From Diplocarpon mali (taxonomy: Eukaryota; Ascomycota; Leotiomycetes; Helotiales; Drepanopezizaceae), in NCBI GenBank assembly GCA_024741835.1, contig JAENRP010000377.1:3691-39263 (forward strand): a stretch of DNA of 35,573 bases. Reading direction: 5' to 3'. Positions 1-11,781 of this stretch are shown piece by piece. The first letter of the stretch is position 1; every line of letters starts with the position of its first letter. Under the pieces are notes generated by a model. That model was not told the DNA's origin and did not search any database. It saw only the letters and a program-made list of their open reading frames with translations. The translations under genes and the position numbers were made by a program.

Positions 1-1120
1 GTGTGCTAGGGCCCGGACACACGACTTGGGGACTCCGCTGTGCGAGTCTTGGGATCGGAGAAAAAGGTTTCGAGACTCGCTATCCTCTTGTCCGCGTACA
101 ACGTCTCTTTTCGTCCTGCAACCTGATTGCAACGTTGCGACTCTCTTCTCCTCTTCTTCTTCGCAGTTCGATCCTTTCAAGAGGGGGATATGTTGGCCAC
201 GATGATGTAGGGCCTGTTGTAAGACCTGGCGAGCTAAACCCAGATCGGCTAGATACTGCCCAATCTGTCTTCTGCTGCGGTCTCTGGCTAGCCTGGTCTG
301 GCGGGGGACACTACAAACGCATCCTTCTGCTGCCCAGCCTTTCTGAATCATGAAGTATCTCGAATGGAGTTACACCTTGTGACCGCGATGGACAGAAAAG
401 AGGCATTCTAGGCATTCTACAGCACCTCGCCCTATCGACTCCGCTATACGGATACCAGAGTCAGCGGGTGCGAAGCGCTGAAGTCGACGAGTAGGTCCAC
501 CAGTTCGTCAGGGTCCAAGTGACGAGAGCAGAGTTGAGCGAAAAGTAGGCCACAGGAGAGCAAGCTGCGCTGGATACACCTGCGTACGGTGGGCGTGCAA
601 GATCTCACCTGTAGCGGAGCGTATGTTCCCTGGTGGCGATGCGGATTGATTGACTTGATCGTGTTTTCTTTTCGTTGGAATCATCATGTCGAGCTATTAC
701 AATCGGTCCCAAGCAACGAACTTGCGCAGACCCCGGATCCCCACCCCACAGTGCATTCCGACTAACGTCCCGGATCCCAAGTCTAAAGAATCGGTCGGAC
801 CACCGACTCTCTTGCGCGGGGGCTCGCTTAGAGACTCGATATAAGCTTATATCAAGCTCTCTCGAGACTCCAAGTCGGCACGTCGACCAATCCAACTCTC
901 TGGTCAGCTGAGGGCAAAGTAAGGAGGCCTCCAGATGAGAACTGGCCCGAGAACATCTCGTCCCTTTCGGTGTCCCGCTCGCGAGGCGCTCAGTGCCGCA
1001 CAGATCTCCACCGTATCGAGCTTGTTCTGACGCACGACCAGCCGGTGCTCTTTTGTCTCCAGCTTCCGACGCGGGTCATGTTTGCCTGTGTGGTTCCTTG
1101 GCGGTGGAACCCGCCGGTGG

Positions 1121-1165
1121 AGCGCGATCTGGCGCGGATCTGGAGCGGATCTGGAGCGGATCTGA
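1121..1165. repeat. 11-bp tandem repeat, about four units
   Basis: Four consecutive units of about 11 bp share the core GGATCTGG; the first copy is degenerate and the last is cut short. It lies in a GC-rich non-coding stretch with no gene assigned nearby. Confidence 0.7.
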
Positions 1166-1290
1166 GATACCAAGACTTTCCAAGAGGATCGCTATAGGCT
1201 AAGACGGGCGCCAAGGGAGGCTGGTGCCCGCTGCCAAGAGCGGCTATCGCGAGGCCCCGACGGTGAAGAGGACGGGGCTGGGTGTTGTTG

Positions 1291-1318
1291 GCATGGTGGC
1301 ATGGTGGCATGGTGGCAT
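1291..1318. repeat. 8-bp tandem repeat GCATGGTG x3.5
   Basis: Three perfect copies of GCATGGTG are followed by a partial fourth. This is a simple minisatellite-like tract with no coding context. Confidence 0.8.
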
Positions 1319-3520
1319 TGCTTGACCGTAAGGGTCGATCCGGGATGGATACCTCAGGCCAGCACGCTTGCCTGATCGAGGAAAAGGATGGGCGGGGGTC
1401 GGCGGACTCGGCGGAAAATCTTTTCCCTCCGGAAAAGATTGGCGGGCGGCGGGGCGGGCGGAGAGGGGCGCAGGCGGGCCGGGAGTCCCAGTCAGGACTC
1501 CCGCCAAGTGACCTCTCTACGGTCTACCGACCGAGTGCAGTGAAAAAAACACATACAAAACAGTCCAGCCCCCCACACGCAACAGCGGGCAGAGAAGGGA
1601 TGCAATGGCCGGACTCCGCAACATCGGGATCAGATCCGTTCTGCATCCCATCATGTGACAGCCAGCTCTGGGGGAGGAGGAGAAGTCGGAGTGTGCGTGT
1701 GTCTTGTGTCTGTCTGCGTTTCCGAGGTTCCACATCTGGCCAACGCAGGGAGACTGGACTGGACGGTACGTACGAAGCCAGCTTCTCAACATACCACCAG
1801 GCCGGAGAAGTCAGACGTCGCCATTCTATCCTCGAAACAGAAAGTATATCAGGGCGACGTCCTCCCACCTGATAAGCCTCGGACCAACTCGGCCAGGGCT
1901 GCGATGAGTGGCGCTCTCGTCTTGTTCTCGCCAAGGGACCGGGACACGCTGGCTGTATCTCGCTTCTTTGGGCTTCCCGAGAATCCCTGTGCTCATCTGC
2001 CGCTCCTGGAGATCCGGAGATCTGGGCATTCGCCTCGCCTCGCCAGATAGAAGTCCGTCGATCTGACAAACATGCATTACAACTGGGTGCTTGGCATCAT
2101 TTTCATACGAAAGGATAGTCCTGCACCAGGACCAGCACCCGGCCGGCCATTGGCGAGCGGCGGGGAGGAGAGGGGTCCAGTTTGACAGAACTCGATGACC
2201 CCCTTCCCGCTGCTGACTGGAACCGCTGACTATAGATAGGTACCTGGGAAAGTAGGGTATGGAAAATCAAGGTGAGTAATGGTAAGTTCAGTGACGCCTT
2301 TCGCAAAAGCCGCCAGCAGTATTTCGGTTGAAGTAGCCCTCCTCGGCCGGCCATTCAATGCACTTGACTCGATCAAGCGCGCTTTCGGTTTGATTTCCAT
2401 AAGTATACTTGTCAACTCGTTTGACAATTGTCACATCCCATCCTCTATAACCGGCCTCATTTCCGTTGGAGGATGGAATCGTCAGTCTCGCCGCTCCACA
2501 TGGAAACTGCGCATCGCTGCGACCTCATAGGTCGCGACAGTCTGCATCCACCGTCATTCCGGCAAGAAGTTCCCGTCGTATCCAAGTCCAGGGAGCTTCT
2601 TCGGCCGTCTTCCTCCTTGAGTCACACGCAGAGGCAGTTCACAGAAATTCCACCCAGAAACAGAAAGCGATTGTAAGGATCTGTATTCTTGGCAAGACTT
2701 GGCATCGATCGATTGCAGCAGCGGTGTTCTCGGGGGGGGGAGGCATCGTCGCTTAGAAACCATAGAGCTAGATATTTTCAAGATGCGAATCTAGGAGAAC
2801 GTGTGATACCGTTGGCGGTTCATTGCAAACGCCAAGATTATATCGATCATCATCCGTGTGAAACCGACTGTCGCTGTCTGAGGTAAACAAGGCCCAGGAC
2901 GCGCTCAGATTTGGAGATGCTCTGCACGTGCTCGGGCAGGATGTGTTGGCAAACGTGTGGTACTACATTGGGCCTCCCTTGTTGCGTAGCGATACGGCGG
3001 TTGAAATAAACTTTCACAAAAGATGGAGGAGTCCTTGTATGAGGATATAGCAGCCACAATCGCCATGGTCATGCCAATAGGTTGGCAATCTAGAAGACTG
3101 TGATTTGAGCGGTCAGGGAGCAAATAACCAGTGTCCACTCGACATGCCGCAGCACTCCACGGTTTCTATCAGGTTGCCCCACTTTCAGTCTGAGATTGCT
3201 TCCATGTCCGACAGTGTTCAAGCAAAGAGTGTAGAGGAGAATCGGAGGCTTAGCGCTTATCCATTGATATTAGCTTGAAGCCTCGAGCAAACAGATGTAT
3301 CTCCACGGATACCCAGTTCAGGCGCCAACTGTGGACGGAAAGCTTCTGGAATCTGTTCGAGAGACTGGTTAATGAAGTCTAGATCCGACGGTCTGCGCCT
3401 CTCAAGACAGAGTGGTCATTACAGGAAGACCCAAAACGTTTCTTCATGATTGCAGCACGAGAAGAATGAGTATGGAAACAACTTTCACAACAACGCCGGG
3501 AAAAAAAAAAAACTCCACAG

Positions 3521-4954
3521 TCAAGCAAAAATTGTAAGGTTGCGCAAAAAATTACTGCGAGGCTGGTCTTTCAGCGGGATACCACTACAGAACCTTGATA
3601 GTAGTAGTTGTGCCATGAATCTTGGCGCCCAATACGGGCTGGGCAGTAGTGCAAAGAAGGTCATCGCGTCAATGGAAGGGAACTGAGCCACCACGCCTGG
3701 GTGTTGTGGGCCGGATGGACTCTCAGCGCCAAGGGCGCGGCAGGCTGATCGTAGTAGCTGCATTGCAGCGGGTGGAATTCGTAATCCGGCATCTTCTAAG
3801 CTGTATCTCAAGCTCCAAGTTTCCTTTAAGAACAGAGAAGCATAGACCCAGGCTCTGATCATTCATTGTAAGCTTCTCAGGCTCTGAAGGTACTCGAAAG
3901 GTGTAGTAGCTGACCGTAGAGTCATGAGACGTTGACAGGGTGCGCGGGTGAGCAAGTGAGCGCAAATCCGACGACCACAAGAGGTCCGTTCGTTGAGGAT
4001 TGGAGACTGCAATCAGCCTCCCTCAGGATGCAGCCAAGGGAGCACATGAATCAACGCGCTCAACCAGCAACGCGTGAGTTGCGTCACGTTCCCCAAGCCT
4101 TTGTTATCGGAGCGGTGAGGATTGAGGAGCCCGCATTCCCGATGGCGTTCCCCATGAATCGTCCGGGTTGCGTCAAGGCGACAGTTTTCCTCGTCGTGGT
4201 ATCGTCGTCAAGCTTGCTTGCTGAGAGTTGAGACAAATTTGCATGGCGCCTAGTAGGGATGAGTGATCGTCAGCCTCCACCTCCACCGCCCGAGAGGCTA
4301 CTAACCCAGCCTTGGCCTTTTCTGCCTTGGCAGTCTCGTGACAAAATTCGGAGACTTCCTCTCGACGACCCCTCCAGGCAGACGATGAAGATAATCGAAG
4401 TCCACGAGGGCAGGCTCGTGCAGCCTACACCGTGATAGGGTGGTCATGTTACGTGGAGATGTTGAGGAGGTCAAGAATTGCTCACGTTTCAAGCTTCGGA
4501 GTGTGAAGCTCGCTTCTTTCGGGGATAATGGGCCGAACTTTATTTCGGCGCCCCAGTTTCTCCCGCTCATACTCGAGCAAATGCCACGACCTCCAGCTTC
4601 TTCCCCAGTTCCCCTCGCAAGTTTCAAACCTCAAGCCCTCCGCATTCAAATCTGCTCGGACTGTGGACACCCATCTTGGTATTGCTTTGAGTCCAGGCGC
4701 TCTTTACTGTGCAGAATATTGGTCACTTGATCTGAATCGTCTTGGCCGAGCATGGTCTTGCCATCTTGGCTGTGTTTGAGCGCGAGATTCTCCACCGGGA
4801 CTTTAGGAAAACCAGACCTTCGCACTGCTGGACTGGCCTCTGTGCGTCTCTCGTGTACAAGGTTTTCTGTCGTGGCATGCAAAATTGCTTCTTCCACTGC
4901 TCGAAATACTATACTGATTGATAATGCCGAGGATGATAGGATCATGATTATCAA
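3521..4954 (-). pseudogene. Decayed coding-like fragments, minus strand
   Basis: Several minus-strand frames read like normal protein but do not join into one frame. From upstream to downstream they lie at 4954-4646, 4670-4482, 4627-4301, 3980-3723 and 3862-3521. Adjacent pieces overlap in different frames, with stops between them and no clear GT...CTRAY...AG intron to connect them. I recognise no domain. The simplest reading is one or two genes broken by frameshifts; the alternative is chance open frames. No function is proposed. Confidence 0.25.
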
Positions 4955-5089
4955 ACTTCAAGCGACCATTGCATCACTGTGGGTGTACTGTTCGCAAAAC
5001 CCTCCAGCACGTTAGGGACACAATTTTCAACTCATGAGTATACAATCCGTGCTCATGTCATGTAGCCTAGAGTTCGTTGCGCCCCATTC

Positions 5090-6419
5090 TCAGATAACAT
5101 AGAGTAGCAAGTCCGTACGATCTATCTTCAAAGTCGCAGAAGCACTCGAGTTCTTATCTATCGCCCCATCCAAACTCGGCATACCCTCCGTCTCGATGTT
5201 CTGCCCAAACGCATCACTCTTGTTTTGCATAACCAACATAGCACCTTGAACCTCTTTCATACCGTCAACCTCATACGTGCCGCCTACCCTACGAAACAAT
5301 TCAGACTTTGAGAGCACTATCACTCTTTGCTTTTTCACTCATTTTTCAGAAGATCAAGCGCCTTCTCGTTGGCATAGTCGTTGAACCCAAACACCCGCAA
5401 GTTGTCCCCAACTGAGTGTTTTCGGACAAAAATTTAATCGCCATTATGAACAGCCTTTGCAGTATTTGGGCTCAAATTTCTCCTGCAAAAATATCTACCG
5501 GTCGTACGTATACACGCAGCCGCGAGGCCGTAATGCTTCGAGAGCTGAGAACTCATTGCGGACTACTTGGAAAATAGATTCGAAGAGCATCTGCAACAAT
5601 AAGGTATCTGAGAAGGGTAGTTTCACAAAATTCCAGGCGAGTTGTTGGATGCTTGCTGATTGAGCCGTGATCATCGAGTGAATGAAAGCCCCTGCTTGAG
5701 GAGTAGCCATGGTTCATTTGGCCTCCAAAATGGCGGGTAGGGGTCGTTGGCCCATCAGGTGGCAAACCATGTGCTGTCTCGATTTCGCGTCATACCTCTT
5801 TCGGATTTCTTTGTTTTGTTTGATGGCCTTGCTTGGTATCTCAAATGACGCGTTTGCATTCACGTCCTCACCAACGAGCTTTTCGTCTCTCAGTCTGCAA
5901 AGCTCCGCCAAGGCCACCGGCCCTACCAGCTTCGAAATCCACGTGGATAGTCATTCAAGACCACCGACCTGGTCTGTTGAACCCGTTTCGTATCGCCATC
6001 TATCAGGTCACCAAACAAAGCGAATTTACGGCCACCTGCGCAAACATAACCCCCCTCCATCTCGGCACGATGGGAGTAACGAACGTATGCGTCGCTTCTT
6101 CCAAGTTTATTATCTTGCTGTCCGTGGCGAACTTTTCACCCAGTGCCGAATCCTTCTTATTCCGCATCAGATGTGATACGAGCTTTCTAGGCACGGAACC
6201 TGAGATGGAAGTGGTCGGTGGGGTGACTCTCACCGGGTCTTCGTAGATGTCTCTGAAATAGAATGGCCGGGTGTTTTCAGTCGCCGGGACATCAGATAAG
6301 TGGATACTGTCGGACCGCTGATCGATAGGGTCGGGCCACACAGCTCCAGAAAAAGGGAGCTGGCCATTTCTGTGATAAATTTTGAGGGAAGGGTCGAGGA
6401 ATTCGATTGCGAGACCCAT
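5090..6419 (-). pseudogene. Possible broken gene, minus strand
   Basis: Four minus-strand frames follow each other in order: 6419-6003 (138 aa, starting MGLAIEFLDPS), 5917-5714, 5710-5495 (starting MATPQAG) and 5338-5090 (82 aa). The first has a genuine ATG and balanced composition. Its opening, a beta-rich segment with GQLPFSGAVW, is faintly like the start of arrestin-type domains, but that is only a guess. Stops separate the pieces and I could not find introns that join them in phase. A frameshifted pseudogene or a gene with unrecognised introns are both possible. Confidence 0.3.
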
Positions 6420-7612
6420 GTTGCAGATAGTGAGACATAAAAATAAATCTTTATTCTGATCTTTTGTGAATTAAGAATGATCGACATGGATGAGGCTTCG
6501 TGCCTTTGCAGAGGCGTCAACTAGCCCCCCGTGCGGCTGAGAATATTCCCGTCCGAGGCAGCTTCGCCGCAGGGGGTCTCAGATGACCAGCATCACGTAT
6601 CCGTCACCGCGAACTTGCACGCCGACTTGGAGTCCTCCAGCAAGACAGGCGTGAGCCTGGAATTCATCACATTCCTACCTCCTTGCCAGAGCTAGATACC
6701 ATCCGCGTCACGTCAGCGGCACGTCCTACCCTACCGCATCCATCGCCACCTCTACTCTGACAGTGCTAAACGGCGAATTGATAAGCGTGATTTGAACCCG
6801 CCTGTGCCTGGGTCAAAAATACAGGATATTCAGCCTGGATCTGATCTAGGTCGGTTGATGCTCGACTAGTTCTTCCCGGCGGGAGAGATACCTAGCATGT
6901 CCGATTTCCATGCCGGTGTCGCTTATGAGTCGTGTGTCAACACGGTGGCTCGGTTAATGTCTCGATCGTAAGTAAACACAGGCTCGGACTACCTGAGTAC
7001 CTAGTCGCCTCACACGCAGTGGAAAGCGGCTGTTCATATTCCCGGAAAAGGAGATAGGGCTCAGAGGGCACTTGAGAACTAAATTTATCCCTGCAATCAG
7101 AATTAAACCAGCTGGCTCATGGCGACTTGGTTATCAAGCTGTCTATACCCAGACGGGCATCTTCGCTCGGGGGCTTGGTTTATCTTGGCGCGCTGATCTG
7201 GTGAATCTGCCGAAAGTAGAGCCGACACGACGCACAAAGACAAGAATGAAGCGTAGTAAGATAATCGCTGGTGAACTTGCAATACTGCACTGCTTAGCAT
7301 TGCAGGCCACATTTACCCACCCAAAGCCAGCATTATCGATTACATGAAGCGTACCAAACACGTGAAGAAAAGTGATGCCAATATCTATAAACGCTATTTT
7401 CTATTCTCTATGGACAGGCCATCGCATCTATATATAATACTTTGGAATCCGCAAGAAAGAGGGTGCCACCGCAACTAAAGATCGCAAATGTTAGCCGCTG
7501 CCACGGGTAACAATACCCCAGCGAAGCCAATAGATGCAATACCCACGTAGCTCCCCACGCCCTTCAACCGCAGTAACGGTACCAGACCCCAACGTTCCCT
7601 GCTCAACGACCT
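6420..7612. other. Intergenic, no gene seen
   Basis: No supported gene. The stretch contains the presumed 3' region of the Reb1-like gene (stop at 7613) and a single CGGGTAA heptamer at 7504-7510, which matches the yeast Reb1 core site. A short T-arm-like sequence near 6780 on the minus strand lacks the rest of a tRNA. Confidence 0.5.
7504..7510. promoter_or_regulatory. CGGGTAA, Reb1-type core motif
   Basis: An exact CGGGTAA lies 103 bp beyond the stop codon of the Reb1-like gene. In yeast this core is bound by Reb1, which can act as a roadblock terminator. One exact 7-mer is expected by chance several times in a window this size, so a functional reading is speculative. Confidence 0.15.
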
Positions 7613-10600
7613 CTAACTTCCCCGATTCTTCAACAGCACTTTAGGCGTGTGTGGGATAGAGCTCGCACTAGAACTAACAGTCGCCATTCTAACAAAGCGA
7701 CTATCATACCCGTTGGCGCCCACCCCGACCCCTTCATCGTCATCGTTACTATAATAAGTCGTAGGATGCGGCTGAGCGTTGTGCGGCGTATCGAGATCGA
7801 CGCTCTCCTCTCTGCCAAGGGGAAGGTTGCCACTCTCATCTTCGCCGTCGTAGTCGCTGAAATTACCGTTATGGGAACGGTTGGCAGTGGCAGATTGAGG
7901 TTTGTCGAGATCGACGCTCTCTTGGTCATGAGTGGGGTACGAGTGATCCTCTGCTTCGTCTTCAATGCCGTCCACGTCTTGGTGTTGAATGTGACCGCTG
8001 GGAGCAGAGTGATGTTCATTGGCCATTTCGATGTCGGATTCCAGAACCTCTCCTTCATCTGATTGCGGAAAATCAGGATAGTGTCGTCTGTCATTATTTT
8101 GGAACCCGTTGCCCAAGTGTCTATCTTTTTCGTTTCGGCCTGCCTGATACTCACTGCTGAGGACCCGACTCTTCTGGGGAATCGACTCCTCCAGGACCAT
8201 CTGCTCATCGTCCTCATCTTCACTTGCATTGACCCGATATTCACTCAGGTGCTTCGAAGTTCTTGCCTTGGTGATGGGCTTCTTTGCTTTACGAGCTGGC
8301 GTCCTTCCCTTGACCTGATTACTCTTGGCGGTCTCGAAAGATTTAATAATTTCATCACCAATATTCGCTGTATCAATATTAGTTTCTTGACTCTCGACCT
8401 CGTTCTGTCCTTTCATGCGTGACCGTAGCTTCTTGGGTGCCTTCTTCGGGGCGGGCGTTTGATCGTTCTCGATCTCCATCTCAGCCATCATAGCAGCTTT
8501 TCTACCCTTCCTCTTGCGTGATTTATGAGTGCTGGGACCTGCGCTATCTCTCTCGTCGTGTCTCACCTTGAACGGCTGTGTCCCTTCCTCGATAGTTCTT
8601 GGTTCTCCATCGACATTGTCATCGTCTTCGACAAAAATACTCTCGCGCATGTCATGCTTGTTGTACCGCGCAGGCCGTACGAAGCCGAAGATGTGGGGCT
8701 CATCGGGAGCTGCTTCCTCATATATCTCAATGAGAGCGGAGACGATATCTTGTAGACTCATTCTCTCGCGATCGTCAATGTACTCCTGAAAATTTCTGAG
8801 GGCAACCCTCAAAGCCATCCTCGGGGCCCGAACCCCAATATCCTGCTGTACACGGACCCAAGGGATCTTGCCTTCGGATCCGGCGTTCGTATTCCTAATA
8901 CTGTATAGCAAGTCAAGCTTTTCGCCGGGTGTCATGACATGAGCAACATATTCCGCCTCCTCTAGCCGCCATGATTGTTTAGCAATGGGCTGGAGTGCAG
9001 ATAAATCCTCGTCTGTGATGGCTTCTCGCTCTTGGATACTTTTCCACTTGGTGATGCACTGAAGGCGGCTCCTGGTATGGTCCATTCTACTACTGACGTT
9101 TTGCCAATCTATGTTAGCGCTCTTGGTCCCGGTAAGGAGCATGCATTCATTCACAATCATCTTGAGCCTTTCTTCCTCTTCTTTGTCCCAAACATCCTTC
9201 TTCTGGTTATCGCCGCACACCAAGTAGTTTCTCCATCTGTCTCGGCAGTCTTGGGAGAACCGGTTGAGTTGCGCACCGATCACCTTCCACTTGCCGGGAT
9301 TTCTCTCGTAAGCATCCTTGAGGTCCTTATCCTGCTCATCGGTCCATACTCCGCGTGCCTCAAAGTTGTGAAATTTCCGACGACATTGGTTCATCACCTT
9401 GACTCGTGGCACCTTGGGGACTCGTTCACAGATAAATTTCCAGAAATTTCGGTTTTTATCTATGGTAGCATCTTCTTGGATAATTTTATTGACGTCTCGC
9501 TGATCTAGGTCGTTCATGTCCCTATAGAGCTCTACAGCATCAATAATGACCCGTGCGTCGTTGTCAGCAATCCGAGCCCCCTTAGTTGCAGGGTCAGCCT
9601 CTGAGCTGGATGGCGTTTTGATTTTTTCTAATTCCATGGTTTTGGAGGAGCTGTCTTTCGGCTTCAAATTCTTCAGCGTGGGCTGGACCTGTGATGATTC
9701 CGGCTCGCCAGTCGGCAGCCGCCGTTTTCGGCTTTCACTGGATTTGGGTGCCGCAGACAGCAAACGCAATGCTTCTGGTTCATCTCCTGACTGCTCTGCT
9801 GGTTTCACTCCCGGTTCCGACTCAGGTTGCGTTTCGGGCTCTGGCTGGGGTTCCGGTTGCGAAGATGGCGGCAGCTCATATGGATCACTCTCTGTAGGAT
9901 CAACAAGAGCAGCTGGAGCCTTCCGTAGATAAGCAGGTATGTAATCCGGAGTAGCTCTTTTCTGCTGGCTAGAAGCTAAAAAATCGCGAGAAGGTGGAGG
10001 TCCCGGTGAACTTGTATCTGAAAGAGCCGGTAAGTTCCGCTCATTCTCCATTTGACTAGCATAGAGCTTCGCGGCAGTTTCTCCCAGCGTGACTGGATCG
10101 TGAATCACAGGCTGGGAATGGCTGAGTGGTGTTTGCGATATTACAGTATTCGCAGGAGTAGCGACTTGCGATGAGACAAAGCCGTGACTGGCCAGCTCAG
10201 CCCTTTTCATCGCCGAGTCCTTGGACCTCCTACGCTTGGATTTTGATTTCATCACAGTTACTGATGCTTTCCTCTTGCCTAGTGTTTTCTCGGATGGTTG
10301 TTCGGGTTCCTGTTGGTGATCCTCCTCTGCCCCAGGTTGTGATGCGACTTTGACATTGCTTCGTACCTGTGCATCCAACTCTGCAACATCATCATGAGCA
10401 GCCACTTGTGATCTTGAGTGCACGCACGTAGCAGGTGTACTTGTTAGATGCAGCAGCCCCGCAGAATCATCTGCATTCTGGAATGCAGCCTCATCTTGTG
10501 AGCGCTTTTGCGGATTCTTCTGTGCCTTTTTTTTGACTTTCTTAATCTTTACAGGAAGTTTACTGGACTCTTGCAACTGACCCAGAGCACTAGATGCACC

Positions 10601-11209
10601 ATCTTTGCTTTCCTGGACAGTAGATGTGGTTTCATCAGCAAGACTCTTCTTCTTCGACTCCTTCTCTTGAGCCTCATTTGTCAACTGTTTTTTTCGCATC
10701 GCAGACACGAGATCCTGACTCTCCTGTTCGTACCCAGTAGGCTCCACAGCCTGGGTATGATCGCCAGACTCAAGCGCTGCCACCTTGGATTGTTTTTTCG
10801 ATGCGCGAACTTTGCGGCATTCTTTCTTTGACTTGTCTTTGGTGACGACCTTTGGCGGTTTCGGCTCCTCTTCTTGCCCTTGTTCGTACTCGCCCAAGTC
10901 ACTGTTCAAATGTATCTCCTGAGCAGTGTTTTCCTCCTGCGCAAGCTCCTCCTCAGCCATGGTCCCCGGCGCATCGACATCCCCGTCTATGACTGACGAA
11001 TTTATCGCAGAGCTCATCGCTGGAGAACCGAGCAACGACGAGTCAGGCGCATTCTTCCTGCGCTGCTTCTTCGCAGCTCTTCTCAATTTCTTCAAGTTCT
11101 TCGCATCGTTGCGCTGATTCTCCGGCGCGAGGCCCTTACTGACGTGTGCGCTCCCATCGAGACAATAGGTAGCTGTATTGGCCATGACGCCATCTGCATC
11201 TATAGCCAT
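7613..11209 (-). CDS. Reb1/TTF-I-like Myb DNA-binding protein
   Basis: A single uninterrupted frame of 1198 aa. The open frame extends upstream to a TTG at 11296, but the first in-frame ATG after the upstream stop is at 11209 (MAIDADG). Residues about 548-615 form the helical subdomain that precedes the Myb repeats in Reb1 (starting VIIDAVELYRDMNDLDQRDV). Residues about 616-662 are a Myb/SANT repeat (GVWTDEQDKDL ... CRDRWRNYL) and about 663-735 a second (VWDKEEEERLKMIV ... ITKWK). The N-terminal half is lysine-rich and low-complexity, with a PEPEPE-type tract and a basic KSKRRRSKD nuclear-localisation-like motif. The C-terminal third is acidic and disordered. Family members bind DNA at rDNA terminators and promoters and act in RNA polymerase I termination and nucleosome exclusion. 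The family is clear; whether it is the rDNA terminator protein here is inference. Human TTF-I and yeast Reb1/Nsi1 are the nearest functional models. Confidence 0.88.
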   Translation of the reverse strand: MAIDADGVMANTATYCLDGSAHVSKGLAPENQRNDAKNLKKLRRAAKKQRRKNAPDSSLLGSPAMSSAINSSVIDGDVDAPGTMAEEELAQEENTAQEIHLNSDLGEYEQGQEEEPKPPKVVTKDKSKKECRKVRASKKQSKVAALESGDHTQAVEPTGYEQESQDLVSAMRKKQLTNEAQEKESKKKSLADETTSTVQESKDGASSALGQLQESSKLPVKIKKVKKKAQKNPQKRSQDEAAFQNADDSAGLLHLTSTPATCVHSRSQVAAHDDVAELDAQVRSNVKVASQPGAEEDHQQEPEQPSEKTLGKRKASVTVMKSKSKRRRSKDSAMKRAELASHGFVSSQVATPANTVISQTPLSHSQPVIHDPVTLGETAAKLYASQMENERNLPALSDTSSPGPPPSRDFLASSQQKRATPDYIPAYLRKAPAALVDPTESDPYELPPSSQPEPQPEPETQPESEPGVKPAEQSGDEPEALRLLSAAPKSSESRKRRLPTGEPESSQVQPTLKNLKPKDSSSKTMELEKIKTPSSSEADPATKGARIADNDARVIIDAVELYRDMNDLDQRDVNKIIQEDATIDKNRNFWKFICERVPKVPRVKVMNQCRRKFHNFEARGVWTDEQDKDLKDAYERNPGKWKVIGAQLNRFSQDCRDRWRNYLVCGDNQKKDVWDKEEEERLKMIVNECMLLTGTKSANIDWQNVSSRMDHTRSRLQCITKWKSIQEREAITDEDLSALQPIAKQSWRLEEAEYVAHVMTPGEKLDLLYSIRNTNAGSEGKIPWVRVQQDIGVRAPRMALRVALRNFQEYIDDRERMSLQDIVSALIEIYEEAAPDEPHIFGFVRPARYNKHDMRESIFVEDDDNVDGEPRTIEEGTQPFKVRHDERDSAGPSTHKSRKRKGRKAAMMAEMEIENDQTPAPKKAPKKLRSRMKGQNEVESQETNIDTANIGDEIIKSFETAKSNQVKGRTPARKAKKPITKARTSKHLSEYRVNASEDEDDEQMVLEESIPQKSRVLSSEYQAGRNEKDRHLGNGFQNNDRRHYPDFPQSDEGEVLESDIEMANEHHSAPSGHIQHQDVDGIEDEAEDHSYPTHDQESVDLDKPQSATANRSHNGNFSDYDGEDESGNLPLGREESVDLDTPHNAQPHPTTYYSNDDDEGVGVGANGYDSRFVRMATVSSSASSIPHTPKVLLKNRGS

Positions 11210-11781
11210 CGCACCATAGCAATTAGCCCCTACTCTGCTCTTCTCAAAACCAATGCAAAAACTCGGAACCGGCAGTGAAGAAAAAAAGCGTTGCAAGTAG
11301 CGGCCCCGCTGCCAGACTTATTTACGCAGCTCCCTCCATCCAACATATATTACTGCGGAAGTAACGTACCAGAGTCTCTCTCCTCTTCCTTGATTTCGCT
11401 TGATTGAGGCGCTGATGAGGAAAATAGCTGTTTCAATCTGCTGAATGCTTGCATTGTGCACCAGGTGTAATCGTAAAGATCTTGAGTTCGGTATCAGTGA
11501 CGCCCTGGCTGGACGCGGAGGAAGGTTTTACGGTAGCCTCAGTACACTTGAAGTGCAGATATTTCGAAATAAGTGAGGATTTAGCGTTTTGATAAACATG
11601 GCGTAGCGCAATTATAGAAACTGCTTTCGGAACCGAGAAGAGGTCTAAATATTAAAGTTCTAAGGTTATGTAGGAAGTTCGTTTTTTTAGGTTAGATAAT
11701 CCAAAGAGTCTCTTGCAATGAAAAATGGCTTTAGGCAAAGCAGACTTAGAAATACTTCAGATTCATGTACAAGTTAAATAC
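11210..11781. other. Presumed promoter side of the Reb1-like gene, becoming AT-rich
   Basis: No gene. This is the 5' flank of the minus-strand Reb1-like gene. Base composition becomes strongly AT-rich after about 11580, marking the edge of the decayed repeat island. Confidence 0.5.

Larger units (their letters stand above)
1..3450. other. Gene-poor, repeat-containing stretch
   Basis: No reading frame here has recognisable domains, a plausible start context and splice sites together. Open frames occur on both strands in overlapping positions, as expected of GC-rich non-coding DNA. Visible structure is limited to short tandem repeats (annotated separately), a pyrimidine/purine-rich block around 1430-1500 and a G-run near 2740. 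I see no tRNA or rRNA signature. A gene with many short exons cannot be excluded by eye. Confidence 0.5.

Noticed and set aside
838..853. Perfect 16-bp palindrome GATATAAGCTTATATC
   Set aside because: One such palindrome is about what chance gives in a sequence this long; nothing nearby suggests a binding site.
1282..1872. 196-codon plus-strand open frame
   Set aside because: It begins inside an 8-bp tandem repeat, is Arg/Gly/Ser-rich throughout, overlaps frames on the other strand and shows no domain.
6770..6860. tRNA-like T-arm on the minus strand (GCGGGTTCAAATCACGC)
   Set aside because: The T-stem has a mismatch and no matching acceptor, D-arm or anticodon arm could be found.
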